A DNA stretch of 64,000 nt from Aliivibrio salmonicida LFI1238 (lineage in GTDB: Bacteria > Pseudomonadota > Gammaproteobacteria > Enterobacterales > Vibrionaceae): the NCBI RefSeq assembly GCF_000196495.1, contig NC_011312.1, forward strand, positions 1,426,001 to 1,490,000, read 5' to 3'. Shown here piece by piece: positions 27,794-36,670 of this stretch. Position 1 is the first letter of the stretch. Every line of letters begins with the position of its first letter. The notes below the pieces were generated by a model that was not told where the DNA came from, did not search any database, and worked only from the letters and a program-made list of their open reading frames with translations. A program made the translations under genes and the position numbers.

Positions 27794-28966
27794 ATGAATT
27801 TTAAATTATTTGGTAGTGCATTAATCCTTTCAGGAACTACTCTTGGTGCTGGAATGTTAGCTATTCCTATGGTTTTAGCGCAATTTGGTCTTTTTTATAG
27901 CACCTTATTAATGCTTGTTATTTGTGCCGGTACTACCTATTCCGCTTTACTGCTCACAGAAGCGTGTTCAAAAACAGAATTAGCGTTCGGCATCAATACC
28001 GTTGCCAATAAAACGATGGGTAAAGGGGGGCAAATTGTCACTAACAGCTTATTTTATTTGCTGTTGATTTGTATGCTTATTGCTTACATTTTAGGTGCTG
28101 CCGATCTTATTAAACGCATATTTTCAATGGCGAACATTGAGATGAGCATTGAAGCTTCTCAGATTGGTTTTACATTAATTGCGAGTGCTTTTGTTGTCTG
28201 TGGAACTCAAATTATCGATAAGTTAAATCGTGTGTTGTTCCTATTTATGGTTTCTATGCTCTTTATTACGTTGATCATATTGGTTCCAGGAATCTCGGCA
28301 GACAACTTGATGCAAGTAACGAATACCGATAAAGGGATGTTATTTGATACCAGTACGATTTTATTTACTAGTTTTGCTTCTATGCCCGTGATCCCGTCTT
28401 TAGTTGCTTATAATAAAGAAGCAACCAGTAAACAACTTAGAAATATGGTTATCTTAGGATCGGTGATCCCACTTATTTGTTACCTTGTATGGTTATATGC
28501 TGTTGTTGGGAATCTCAATGCAGAAGAAATTACACACTTCTCAAATATTTCTGATTTAATTCAAACCTTTAGTTCTAAAAGTGAATACATCGAATTTATA
28601 TTGTCAGTCTTTACATCATTAGCCTTACTGACTTCATTTTTAGGCGTGGCGATGGCGTTGTACAATCAGAATAAAGATATGATTTCACACAATAAAGTAA
28701 TTACATACGTGTGTACTTTTATCTTACCATTGTTGGGCGCAAGCCTTGCCGCTGATCAATTCTTATCTGTATTGGGATACGCTGGTGTTATTTTAGTTTT
28801 CCTTGCCGTGTTTATTCCATTAGCCATGGTGGTTACGGTAAGAAAGAAAGCGGCAGGAAATACCGAGTTAGACAGCCATACTTATCAAGCTGAAGGTGGC
28901 AAACCGGCATTAGTTTTAACGCTTCTTTTTGGTTTGTTTTTATTAATTAACCTGAATTCTGGATAA
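27794..28966 (+). CDS. tyrP: Tyrosine permease, paralogue 2, C-terminus altered by IS982
   Basis: The second permease (390 residues) closely parallels the first (MNFKLFGSALILSGTTLGAG and the same helices), so the pair is a tandem duplication. IS982 copy 1 begins at 28950, and the last residues (NLNSG) and the stop TAA are encoded by the IS end. Removing the element and one 6-bp target repeat restores ISQIL-stop (stop at 29968-29970), which mirrors the VSQVL end of paralogue 1. Only about four C-terminal residues are changed, so the transporter may still function. Its native 3' end and any terminator are now separated from it by 1 kb. Confidence 0.85.
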   Translation: MNFKLFGSALILSGTTLGAGMLAIPMVLAQFGLFYSTLLMLVICAGTTYSALLLTEACSKTELAFGINTVANKTMGKGGQIVTNSLFYLLLICMLIAYILGAADLIKRIFSMANIEMSIEASQIGFTLIASAFVVCGTQIIDKLNRVLFLFMVSMLFITLIILVPGISADNLMQVTNTDKGMLFDTSTILFTSFASMPVIPSLVAYNKEATSKQLRNMVILGSVIPLICYLVWLYAVVGNLNAEEITHFSNISDLIQTFSSKSEYIEFILSVFTSLALLTSFLGVAMALYNQNKDMISHNKVITYVCTFILPLLGASLAADQFLSVLGYAGVILVFLAVFIPLAMVVTVRKKAAGNTELDSHTYQAEGGKPALVLTLLFGLFLLINLNSG

Positions 28967-29950
28967 GGCTGAACTAATTGCCCACCTAACGATCAGATCT
29001 TTCGACCAAGAATTATTTGAACGTATTTTAAAAGGTGGGCAAGATGAATAAATTAGTTGATATATTTTGTGATGTCGATGATTTTTGTTATCAATTCTTA
29101 TCTCAATGGGAAAAATACCTTGTTGAGGCTAGTGAGAGAAAAAGAAAACGTCAGTCAGTAATGTCTACTAGTGAATGTATGACTATTGTCATCGCTTTTC
29201 ATCAATCAAATCATAGAGATTTCAAGAACTTCTATATCGGGTTAGTTCATCAATATTGGAAAGGATACTTTCCAAATTTACTTAGCTACACTCGATTTGT
29301 GAGCAAAATGCCTAGCCTAATCGCCCCAATGTGTGCCTATTTTCAATCTATCAAAGGTAAGCCGACTGGCATTGCTTTTGTTGACTCCACGAGTCTTAAA
29401 GTATGCCATAACATTCGAATTCCTCGCCATAAAGTCTTTGATGGTGTTGCGAAAAGAGGAAAAGGTACCATGGGATGGTTTTTCGGCTTCAAACTTCATT
29501 TATTGATTAACCATCTTGGAGAAATTATTTCGCTGAAAATCACAGCTGGCAATGTAAATGATAGGACTCCTGTACCTGATTTATGCAAAGAACTCTCGGG
29601 GAAATTGTACGCTGATAAAGGGTACATAGGTAAAAAGTTGAGTGAGAGCTTAAAGAACTCTGATGTCGATTTAGTGACTACCTCGCGAAAAAACATGAAA
29701 GCAAAAGAGATAAGTGCTTTTGATAAGGCTATGTTATCAAAGAGATACATTATCGAAACGATAAATGACCAATTGAAGAATATCTCTCAAATTGAACATA
29801 GCCGTCATCGTAGCGTGACTGGTTTCATGCTAAATGTAATTTCAGGCGTTGTGGCTTATTGTTTAAAAAAACAAAAGCCACGAATTAAGCTATCAGAATG
29901 TGAATTTGAACTAATCCTCGCTTAAAGCATGTTTTATCCAGAATTCAGGT
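28950..29950 (+). mobile_element. IS982-family insertion sequence, copy 1
   Basis: The element is 1001 bases with terminal inverted repeats ACCTGAATTCTGGATAA / TTATCCAGAATTCAGGT. It is flanked by the 6-base target duplication TAATTA (28944-28949 and 29951-29956). Two further copies at 38235-39235 and 59889-60889 have the same length and ends and encode an identical protein. The duplication is intact, so this copy arrived by simple transposition. Confidence 0.95.
29044..29925 (+). CDS. IS982-family transposase
   Basis: This 293-residue DDE transposase carries the family core: the first Asp in GIAFVDSTSLKVCHN, then the FGFKLHLLINHLGEI segment, the second Asp in LYADKGYIGKK, and the Glu in KRYIIETINDQLK. 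ATG 29044 has a strong SD (AAGGTGG) and is preferred over a GTG three codons upstream. It is complete and apparently active. The protein is identical to those at 38260-39141 and 59914-60795. Confidence 0.95.
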   Translation: MNKLVDIFCDVDDFCYQFLSQWEKYLVEASERKRKRQSVMSTSECMTIVIAFHQSNHRDFKNFYIGLVHQYWKGYFPNLLSYTRFVSKMPSLIAPMCAYFQSIKGKPTGIAFVDSTSLKVCHNIRIPRHKVFDGVAKRGKGTMGWFFGFKLHLLINHLGEIISLKITAGNVNDRTPVPDLCKELSGKLYADKGYIGKKLSESLKNSDVDLVTTSRKNMKAKEISAFDKAMLSKRYIIETINDQLKNISQIEHSRHRSVTGFMLNVISGVVAYCLKKQKPRIKLSECEFELILA

Positions 29951-30035
29951 TAATTAGTCAAATTTTATAGCAGAAATGATCTGACCTGATACAGTTAACG
30001 TAGTACTTAATGTGTTTTCTTTGAGGGTCATGATT

Positions 30036-30395
30036 ATGAAAAGGTTAGTTGTTCTTGCGATCACGTTAATGATAGCGGCTTGTTCATCAACGCCAGTTCC
30101 AACATCTATGATGGATAAGGATTGGAAAGATTTTGGGTATGAACGAGCTCTAAAAGGTTTGGTCATTCAATCAGAATCTATACTGGTCAAAAAACTGGAT
30201 GGTGAAACGCTTAAAGATACAAATTACCAATCCTATCTTGCCGGATATAAAGAAGGGCAAGCTGAATATTGTCAGAAAGATGCTTATATATTAGGCGTGA
30301 AAGGCGAATCTTATAATGGTATCTGTGATGTGATAGATTGGACATTTAGGGAAGATTACAGTAGCGGTAGACATTCGACTGCTGGTGGGATGTAA
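30036..30395 (+). CDS. DUF2799-type lipoprotein 1
   Basis: The 119-residue product starts MKRLVVLAITLMIAACSST: a lipoprotein signal with lipobox IAAC, so it should be lipidated and membrane-anchored. The mature part follows a pattern shared with the proteins at 30444 and 40801: DW..(F/Y)G..RA.KG, then L...Y..Y..GY..G...YC....Y.LG....Y.G.CD. This matches DUF2799-like proteins, whose function is unknown. GAGG upstream supports ATG 30036. It lies 85 bases beyond IS982 copy 1. Confidence 0.8.
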   Translation: MKRLVVLAITLMIAACSSTPVPTSMMDKDWKDFGYERALKGLVIQSESILVKKLDGETLKDTNYQSYLAGYKEGQAEYCQKDAYILGVKGESYNGICDVIDWTFREDYSSGRHSTAGGM

Positions 30396-30443
30396 CTGTA
30401 AAGTTTCTATTAGTAAGTATATTTATAATAAGAGGGTACTGAT

Positions 30444-30803
30444 ATGAGAGCGTTATTGATTACTGTGTTTGCTCTTTCGTTGATGGCTTGTTCAAGCTTA
30501 GCTCCACTGACATCAACACTGGATAGTGATTGGAACAGCTATGGGTTAGATCGAGGTGTCAAAGGATGGAATTTTGAATCTAAAGAGCAAATCACCGATC
30601 TATTAGATGGAACGGAACTAAAAGCGTCTAACTATGATGCTTACGTAAGCGGTTATAAAAAAGGACTTCAAGAATATTGTGGGCAAGATGCCTTCGAGTT
30701 AGGCACTAAAGGTGGGGTTTATACTGGTGTTTGTGACAGCATCGATAAAAACTTCAAGTATGATTACCTACGAGGTTATCATTCAGTCGCTGATAAAATG
30801 TAA
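30444..30803 (+). CDS. DUF2799-type lipoprotein 2
   Basis: This 119-residue lipoprotein (lipobox LMAC in FALSLMACSSLA) is a paralogue of the preceding gene, with the same DW.SYG, RGVKGW, YVSGYKKG, EYCGQDAFELG and YTGVCD signposts. The two conserved cysteines of the mature part (YC and CD) may form a disulfide. An SD (AGAGGG) precedes ATG 30444. The gap of 48 bases to gene 1 suggests a tandem pair transcribed together and ending at the terminator at 30823. Its role is unknown. Confidence 0.82.
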   Translation: MRALLITVFALSLMACSSLAPLTSTLDSDWNSYGLDRGVKGWNFESKEQITDLLDGTELKASNYDAYVSGYKKGLQEYCGQDAFELGTKGGVYTGVCDSIDKNFKYDYLRGYHSVADKM

Positions 30804-30822
30804 CGTTACTTAGCTCTAAATA

Positions 30823-30854
30823 AAAATGGCGGAATAGAATTCCGCCATTTTTGT
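30823..30854. terminator. Bidirectional terminator after the lipoprotein pair
   Basis: AAAATGGCGGA and TCCGCCATTTT form a perfect stem around an AT-rich loop, with a T run after it. It also faces the converging hypothetical gene at 30867. Confidence 0.85.
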
Positions 30855-30866
30855 ATGTATAAAAAA

Positions 30867-31409
30867 CTAGCTCACTTTAATAATATTAAAGCGTCCCATC
30901 TTTTTCAAAATTGGGATGAATTCTTTATGCACTTCTATCATTAATTTCTTCGCTTTGGTGTATGCACCTAATCGGTCGTCTCCGTGTATGAAAAGTCTAC
31001 TTTTCGGCTTATATTCGTCACCAACTAGTTCTTTCCAGCGAACAATATAGTATTTCGTTCCTCTGACTTCACCAGAAAGAAGGGTCCGTTTCTTTTCTAT
31101 GACATCAGGTTCTAGGCTGTGTGGTAAGCGTTCAAATAGACTCTGTGTATTTAAAACCGCATTCCAACAGCTGCCCCAGAGTTCTCGACCAACTTGGTTA
31201 CGTTGTTTTAGCGCCTCTTTAAGGGCTTTATCTCGCCCTTGCTTTAAACAGCCGACAGAACGGTTATACATTCCATCATCAGGTGTATGGATATGAACTT
31301 TCACGCAGTTGAATGAATGAGAAATAAAGCGATGATCACTTTTCATTCCAGTCCATTCAGCTCTTAATTCTTGTGCTCTAGGAGATAGGGTATGTTTTTT
31401 CTTATTCAT
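30867..31409 (-). CDS. Hypothetical protein, 180 residues, basic
   Basis: ATG 31409 opens a soluble, Lys/Arg-rich protein (MNKKKHTLSPRAQELRAEW). Its middle contains a segment GCLKQGRDKALKEALKQRN and its C-terminal half a possible small sheet-helix unit (KYYIVRWKELVGD, then RLGAYTKAKKLMIEVHKEF). The basic character and this layout faintly recall AP2/integrase-like DNA-binding modules, but I see no firm family match. It is a single gene between two terminators, with 211 bases of AT-rich upstream DNA holding no other gene. Confidence 0.6.
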   Translation of the reverse strand: MNKKKHTLSPRAQELRAEWTGMKSDHRFISHSFNCVKVHIHTPDDGMYNRSVGCLKQGRDKALKEALKQRNQVGRELWGSCWNAVLNTQSLFERLPHSLEPDVIEKKRTLLSGEVRGTKYYIVRWKELVGDEYKPKSRLFIHGDDRLGAYTKAKKLMIEVHKEFIPILKKMGRFNIIKVS

Positions 31410-31574
31410 AATAATTATATTATCGGAAAACGTATTAATAGTAATATTACAGCAATTGAGTTTATTGTTAATAGTGAATGCTGATTATATTGTTAATTTG
31501 CTGTAAAAAAGAAGGATTTAGTATGATTAGTATAGTTCAATTGAAAGGAATTAGTTGTATGAATGAATAAAAAT

Positions 31575-31602
31575 AAAAAAAAGGGACGAATTAACGTCCC
31601 TG
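31575..31602 (-). terminator. Terminator after sdaB
   Basis: On the minus strand GGGACG and CGTCCC pair around a 6-base loop and are followed by an eight-base T run. It lies 20 bases after the sdaB stop. Confidence 0.85.
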
Positions 31603-31620
31603 AATGTATCAATGAGTGAT

Positions 31621-32982
31621 CTAGCAGATAACTTTAATCGCTAGGCCACCTTGAGATGTCTCTCGGTATTTCGCGTTCATGTCCTTGCCTGTTTCAAGCA
31701 TTGTTTCAATAACTTTGTCTAAAGAAACACGAGGATCCGACGAACGACGAAGTGCCATACGAGTTGAGTTGATTGCTTTTACAGAAGCAATACCATTACG
31801 TTCAATACAAGGGACTTGTACTTGTCCTGCAACAGGATCACACGTTAACCCAAGGTTATGCTCCATACCAATTTCAGCCGCCATACAGACCTGCTCAGGG
31901 CTTCCACCCATTAATTCAGCAAGACCAGCAGCAGCCATTGAACAAGCAACACCGACTTCACCCTGACAACCCACTTCAGCACCAGAGATAGATGCATTTT
32001 GTTTGTATAGACCGCCGATCGCACCAGATGCTGCGAAATAACGAATGTAATCTTTCTCTGTTACTGTTTGTATAAACTTGTCGTAATACGCTAATACAGC
32101 AGGGATGATGCCACATGCGCCGTTTGTTGGTGCTGTAACAACACGTCCACCAGCAGCGTTCTCTTCATTAACAGCGAATGCAAACATATTCACCCAATCC
32201 AGAACTTCCATAGGATCAGTTGATGTTTTTTCTGATGTAAGCAACTGTTGACGAAGTGCCGCAGCACGACGAGGAACACGTAGAGGTCCAGGAAGAAGCC
32301 CTTCGGTATTCATGCCTTTTTCCATGCAATCACGCATGGTTTTCCAAATTTTTGCGAAATAAGTACGAACTTCATCTTCTGCAAGAATCGCGTGTTCGTT
32401 CTTCATTACTAAGGCACTAATAGATAAGCCATGTTCTTTACATAGATTAACGAGCTCTTCTGCACTATTAAAGGCATAAGGTACCTTGATTGATGATTCT
32501 ACTTCTTTACCAAAGTGTTCTTCATCAACAATAAAACCACCACCGATAGAGTAATATGTTTTAGAGTAAACGACTTCACCATCTATCCACGCATGGATCT
32601 GCATACCATTTTCATGCAATTCAAGATTGGTTTTGTGGAAATTCATCCCACCATCTTTAGGAAACTCTACCGTATGGCAATGCATGCCAACGGGTAGGCG
32701 TTCTGTTTCTTCAACGCGAGCAATAAAGCCTGGAATTGAGTCAATATCTACGTGTTCTGGCGTGTTGCCTGCCAGACCCATAATAATAGCTATATCAGTA
32801 TGGTGACCTTTCCCTGTCAGTGATAACGAACCGTAAACATCAACAGTGATTTTAGTGATATCACGCAGTTTGCCCATGCCACGTAAATCGTCGATAAACT
32901 CTTTACCCGCTTTCATTGGACCAACAGTGTGGGAGCTAGATGGACCAACTCCAATTTTGTAGATATCAAAAACACTAATCAT
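31621..32982 (-). CDS. sdaB: L-serine ammonia-lyase (iron-sulfur type)
   Basis: This enzyme deaminates L-serine to pyruvate and ammonia. The 453-residue protein has the beta domain with the SSSHTVGPMKAG motif at the start, and the alpha domain with the [4Fe-4S] cysteines: NGACGIIPAV, the Cys of GVACSMAAAG, LTCDPVAGQVQVPCIERN. The final Cys at the C-terminus (AIKVIC) is also typical of this enzyme type, where it occupies the active site. An SD (GAGG) precedes ATG 32982. It is downstream of the serine transporter sdaC in the same direction, matching the sdaCB operon. Its product pyruvate links it to the BtsSR theme at the start of the window. Confidence 0.94.
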   Translation of the reverse strand: MISVFDIYKIGVGPSSSHTVGPMKAGKEFIDDLRGMGKLRDITKITVDVYGSLSLTGKGHHTDIAIIMGLAGNTPEHVDIDSIPGFIARVEETERLPVGMHCHTVEFPKDGGMNFHKTNLELHENGMQIHAWIDGEVVYSKTYYSIGGGFIVDEEHFGKEVESSIKVPYAFNSAEELVNLCKEHGLSISALVMKNEHAILAEDEVRTYFAKIWKTMRDCMEKGMNTEGLLPGPLRVPRRAAALRQQLLTSEKTSTDPMEVLDWVNMFAFAVNEENAAGGRVVTAPTNGACGIIPAVLAYYDKFIQTVTEKDYIRYFAASGAIGGLYKQNASISGAEVGCQGEVGVACSMAAAGLAELMGGSPEQVCMAAEIGMEHNLGLTCDPVAGQVQVPCIERNGIASVKAINSTRMALRRSSDPRVSLDKVIETMLETGKDMNAKYRETSQGGLAIKVIC

Positions 32983-32997
32983 GTTGTTACCTCGAAT

Positions 32998-33020
32998 AAG
33001 CCCCCATTAATAGGGGGCTT
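32998..33020. other. Hairpin between sdaC and sdaB
   Basis: AAGCCCCC and GGGGGCTT form an 8-base perfect stem in the 97-base gap. On the transcribed (minus) strand there is no strong T run, so it may be a partial terminator or a processing/stability element that sets sdaC and sdaB levels. Confidence 0.5.
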
Positions 33021-33079
33021 TTATTATCATTATTATTACTTCGAATAATCGATGTCTATATCAACATATAGAATGACGA

Positions 33080-34330
33080 TTAAAGAGCGCCGTAGATTAC
33101 AGAAGTAATCGCAGCAACACCACATAATGCTGTGAAGATTTGTACAGGTGCTGAAGTTTTGTACTTCGCCATTGCTGGTACTTTACGCATTGCGAATACA
33201 GGCATTAGGAATAGGATAGCGGCAATCATTGGTGCACCCATTGTTTCAATCATACCCAAGATGCTTGGGTTAACGATAGAAACGATCCAAGTAGTCACAA
33301 CGATGAAGATTAGAGACCCTTTCTCAACAGTAGCAAGAGGTGCTTTTGTGTGAGACTTAGTTAAACCAACAAGACCTTCATGAGCGCCAAGGAAGTGACC
33401 GAAGTAGCTTGAAGTAATCGCTGCAAATGCAACAACAGGACCCATGATAGAAATCATTGGAGATTCGTGAACGTTAGCTAGGTAAGAAAGAACAGAGATG
33501 TTCTGTGCTTGTGCTTGTGCTAGTTGCTCTGGAGATAAAGAAAGAACCACAGAGAAAACGAAGAACATAACAAAGCTCATTAGCATCATTGCTGCACCGC
33601 CAGTGATCATGTCAGTTTTTGCTACTGCATTTTCACCGTAAACACGACGTTGTTCTTTAGAGAACTGGCTGATCACTGGGCTGTGGTTAAAAGAGAAAAC
33701 GATGATTGGAATCGCTAACCAAACAACAGAAGGCATTGCGCTCCAATCTGGTGCTACAGACGCCATTGATGTGTTCCACTCAGGGATTAGGTATACAGAA
33801 AGAACCATCAAAATGAAAACAAGAGGGTAAACCATTGCTGATGTTGCTTTCAGCATAAGTTCTTTACCAAATACAACGCCACATGTCATCAGAGTGATAA
33901 GAACACCTGATAATAACCAACGAGGAATGGATTCCATCCCCATTTGGTTAACCATGAAAGAGTCGACTGTATTGGTAATACCAACACCGTAAATTAATAC
34001 AATTGGGTAAATCGCAAAAAAGTAAGCAAAAGTGATTAGGTTTGCGCCAGTTTTACCAAAATGCTCTTCTACCGTATCGGTAATATCAGCGTCTGGGTTC
34101 TTAGCAGAAAGAACAAAACGAGCCAAACTTTTGTGTGCAAACCAAGTCATTGGTGCAGCGATTAGAGCAAGAATAACAAGAGGCCAAAAACCACCCGCAC
34201 CCGCTTTAATTGGAAGGAATAAAACACCAGCACCTACGGCTGTACCGAATAGAGAAAGACACCAAGTGAAGTCTTTATAAGTCCACTTTGCTTTTTTTGC
34301 ACCTGTCGATGCAGTCGTTGTTGTTTGCAT
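33080..34330 (-). CDS. sdaC: Serine transporter SdaC (HAAAP family)
   Basis: SdaC is a serine/proton symporter of the inner membrane. The 416-residue protein begins with a short polar stretch, then the first helix with FGTAVGAGVLFLPIKAG, the family's unwound-helix motif. About 11 membrane segments follow (for example VWLAIPIIVFSFNHSP), and length is close to E. coli SdaC (429). It is upstream of sdaB, 97 bases apart, so uptake and deamination of serine are co-expressed. It is complete. Confidence 0.94.
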   Translation of the reverse strand: MQTTTTASTGAKKAKWTYKDFTWCLSLFGTAVGAGVLFLPIKAGAGGFWPLVILALIAAPMTWFAHKSLARFVLSAKNPDADITDTVEEHFGKTGANLITFAYFFAIYPIVLIYGVGITNTVDSFMVNQMGMESIPRWLLSGVLITLMTCGVVFGKELMLKATSAMVYPLVFILMVLSVYLIPEWNTSMASVAPDWSAMPSVVWLAIPIIVFSFNHSPVISQFSKEQRRVYGENAVAKTDMITGGAAMMLMSFVMFFVFSVVLSLSPEQLAQAQAQNISVLSYLANVHESPMISIMGPVVAFAAITSSYFGHFLGAHEGLVGLTKSHTKAPLATVEKGSLIFIVVTTWIVSIVNPSILGMIETMGAPMIAAILFLMPVFAMRKVPAMAKYKTSAPVQIFTALCGVAAITSVIYGAL

Positions 34331-34407
34331 AGTTATTATACTCTTAATTTTTTTAGAACAGGAATTTTGGGAACGGCGCTATTGTCGTTATTTTGACAAG
34401 AAAAACC

Positions 34408-34421
34408 TTGACCCAGATCGA
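34408..34421 (-). promoter_or_regulatory. Possible FNR box upstream of sdaC
   Basis: On the minus strand TCGATCTGGGTCAA matches the FNR consensus TTGAT-N4-ATCAA at 8 of 10 positions. It lies about 80 bases upstream of sdaC. Anaerobic or catabolite control of serine use is known in enterics; here it rests on the motif only. Confidence 0.35.
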
Positions 34422-34521
34422 CAAATGAAAAAATATGAATGGAGAACTGAAGATTATTGATAATGATCACAGTAGGTATTGAGTTCGGATTAGAAAAACT
34501 TATTAATGAAGGCTGGTTTTT

Positions 34522-35130
34522 CTAATTTGTAATGTGATTCATTGAATGAATGATTTCTGCGGTAATTCCCCAAATGAGTTTTTTATTAAAAGGAATAAAA
34601 ATTAACTCATACGTGTGTTTTTTGTTAAAAACTTTGTGCTTTGTCGTATTCATTGGGTTAAGTAGGTGGGAGAGTGGTGCTTCAAATGTGCTACTAACCT
34701 CACCGTAATCGATTGCGGTGGTATAATTTTCATCAATAAGTGCAACGATAGGGGTTACTTTATAACCGGATATTGTTGGTATTGTGTTAAGTTTTACTAA
34801 TGGGTGTATTTGTTCAAGTTGAATGCCGATCTCTTCATTTGTCTCACGAATTGCAGTATGAATTAAGGATAAATCAGACGGTTCGGCCTTGCCTCCAGGG
34901 AAGCTAATTTGACTTGGATGATGGTGTAAATGAGCGGCTCTTTGAGTCAAAATTAAGTGCAATCCAGAGGGCCTTTTTACGAGAGGAACGAGGACGGCGG
35001 CTTGCTTAAAATTTGTGTTTTTAAAGCGAGGGTGCAGCAATAAATCTTCACTGTATGAATTCGGCTTATTGAGTAATAAATGAGACAATAAATGTGTATC
35101 CATAAGCCGGATCCTTAGTTTAAGTGACAT
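34522..35130 (-). CDS. nudL: Nudix CoA pyrophosphatase NudL-like
   Basis: NudL-type (YeaB) enzymes hydrolyse CoA derivatives. The Nudix box is visible in FPGGKAEPSDLSLIHTA and RETNEEIG, with the extended UPF0035-type sequence LTQRAAHLHHHPSQISFPGG just before it. From ATG 35130 the protein is 202 residues and this start overlaps the pabB stop (TAATG), suggesting coupling. An alternative ATG at 35103 has a better SD (AAGGA) and gives 193 residues, close to E. coli NudL (192). Either way the gene is in an operon with pabB, an arrangement seen in many gammaproteobacteria. Confidence 0.88.
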   Translation of the reverse strand: MSLKLRIRLMDTHLLSHLLLNKPNSYSEDLLLHPRFKNTNFKQAAVLVPLVKRPSGLHLILTQRAAHLHHHPSQISFPGGKAEPSDLSLIHTAIRETNEEIGIQLEQIHPLVKLNTIPTISGYKVTPIVALIDENYTTAIDYGEVSSTFEAPLSHLLNPMNTTKHKVFNKKHTYELIFIPFNKKLIWGITAEIIHSMNHITN

Positions 35131-36500
35131 TATAATATCGGTAGAATTTTACTTAACTTATGTAATGTCTCTTCATATTCTAGTTCAACTTCGCTATCTG
35201 CAACAATGCCACCGCCAGCGGAAGCGTATAAAGTATCGTCATAAGCGATTAATGTTCGAATGGTAATACTGGTGTCCATCGCACCACAGCGACTGATATA
35301 ACCAATACTGCCACAATATAAATTACGACGATGTGGTTCTAACTCTTCAATAATTTCCATTGCTCTAATTTTTGGTGCTCCAGTGATAGAGCCTCCAGGA
35401 AAAGAGGCTTTTAATAAATCAAAAGCGCTGTAACCAGTATTAAGTTCACCTGTGATAGTGCTAACGAGGTGATGGACAGCAGGAAATGATTCAATCGCAA
35501 AGAGGCTCGGTACGTTCACCGATCCCGGTTTTGCTACTCGACCAATATCGTTACGTAATAAATCCACAATCATTAAGTTCTCTGAGCGATCTTTTGCGCT
35601 ATTACGTAATATTTCAGCTTCTTTCGCATCTATTACTGGATCTTTTGAGCGAGGACGAGTGCCTTTGATTGGTTTGGTTTCTATCTGCTTGTCTTTAACG
35701 TGTAAAAAACGTTCAGGCGATACGGAAATAATGGTTAATTCAGGTGTTCTAATGAACGCCGAAAAAGGGGCTCCGTTATTTATCGCGAGTTTTTGATAAG
35801 CCAACCATTCAGAACCTTCATAGTGTGCACTAAAGCGCTGGGCAAGATTTATCTGGTAGCAATCACCGGATTGAAGATACTCAGAAATAACGTCAAATTT
35901 TTCAGAGTATTCAATTTTTGTCATGTTTGATGACCAAGGTGTCGTTAATTGGAACGACAGTTTCTCTTCTTGAATGGCGGTGAACGGTTGCAACCATGCT
36001 AGGCGATCACTGTTGTTTGGCTGAATTAACGTTAATGTTTTCTTTTTATGATCAGCAACCAGTGCCCAATCATAAATCCCTATCGCCATCTCTGCGGTGG
36101 GGATGTCTTTTTCTGAAATATTAGGTATCGATTCAACTCGGCGGCCTAGATCATAACTAAAGTAGCCTAAAGCGCCGCCAATAAAAGGAAGATCAGTGAT
36201 GGAATCGCAGCTTGGTGTTAGGGATTCTTGATAGTGAGCTAACAATTCAAAGGGGCAATCCTCACTGGTTATGAGATCTCTTCCTTTTATATTAATAGAA
36301 GTGATTTTATCGTGAGTTTGTAACGTTGCTATTGGATCAGAAACGACGATGTCGTAGCGATTATCGACATGAGCAACCGCAGAGGAATGCAATAACATCG
36401 ACCATGGTTGAGATTCAATTGCAGAAAACAAATCAACCAAAGAGTTGGATTGATAATCAAGGGATGTCATTTGTAATTTTGCGTCTAATTGATTGTTCAT
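35130..36500 (-). CDS. pabB: Aminodeoxychorismate synthase component I
   Basis: PabB, with glutamine amidotransferase PabA, converts chorismate to 4-amino-4-deoxychorismate for folate synthesis. The 456-residue protein has the N-terminal anthranilate-synthase-I-like domain and the chorismate-binding domain. Signatures include QINLAQRF, PIKGTRPR, the DLLRNDIGRV motif, and ASFPGGSITGAPK with the catalytic Lys. Length matches E. coli PabB (453). It overlaps nudL by one base. It is complete. Confidence 0.93.
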   Translation of the reverse strand: MNNQLDAKLQMTSLDYQSNSLVDLFSAIESQPWSMLLHSSAVAHVDNRYDIVVSDPIATLQTHDKITSINIKGRDLITSEDCPFELLAHYQESLTPSCDSITDLPFIGGALGYFSYDLGRRVESIPNISEKDIPTAEMAIGIYDWALVADHKKKTLTLIQPNNSDRLAWLQPFTAIQEEKLSFQLTTPWSSNMTKIEYSEKFDVISEYLQSGDCYQINLAQRFSAHYEGSEWLAYQKLAINNGAPFSAFIRTPELTIISVSPERFLHVKDKQIETKPIKGTRPRSKDPVIDAKEAEILRNSAKDRSENLMIVDLLRNDIGRVAKPGSVNVPSLFAIESFPAVHHLVSTITGELNTGYSAFDLLKASFPGGSITGAPKIRAMEIIEELEPHRRNLYCGSIGYISRCGAMDTSITIRTLIAYDDTLYASAGGGIVADSEVELEYEETLHKLSKILPIL

Positions 36501-36670
36501 TTTGAGTTTTTATGACCAGAATGTGATGAGCAACGATAGCCTTGAATAGAGAGCAAGAGTATCATACTGAGAGTTCTAAAAGAAAATAATAGATGACGAT
36601 TGCTCACGTCATTACTAAAAAGAACGACATTACATTATTGCCATGGAAGCATATATTTTAAGAGGGCCCT

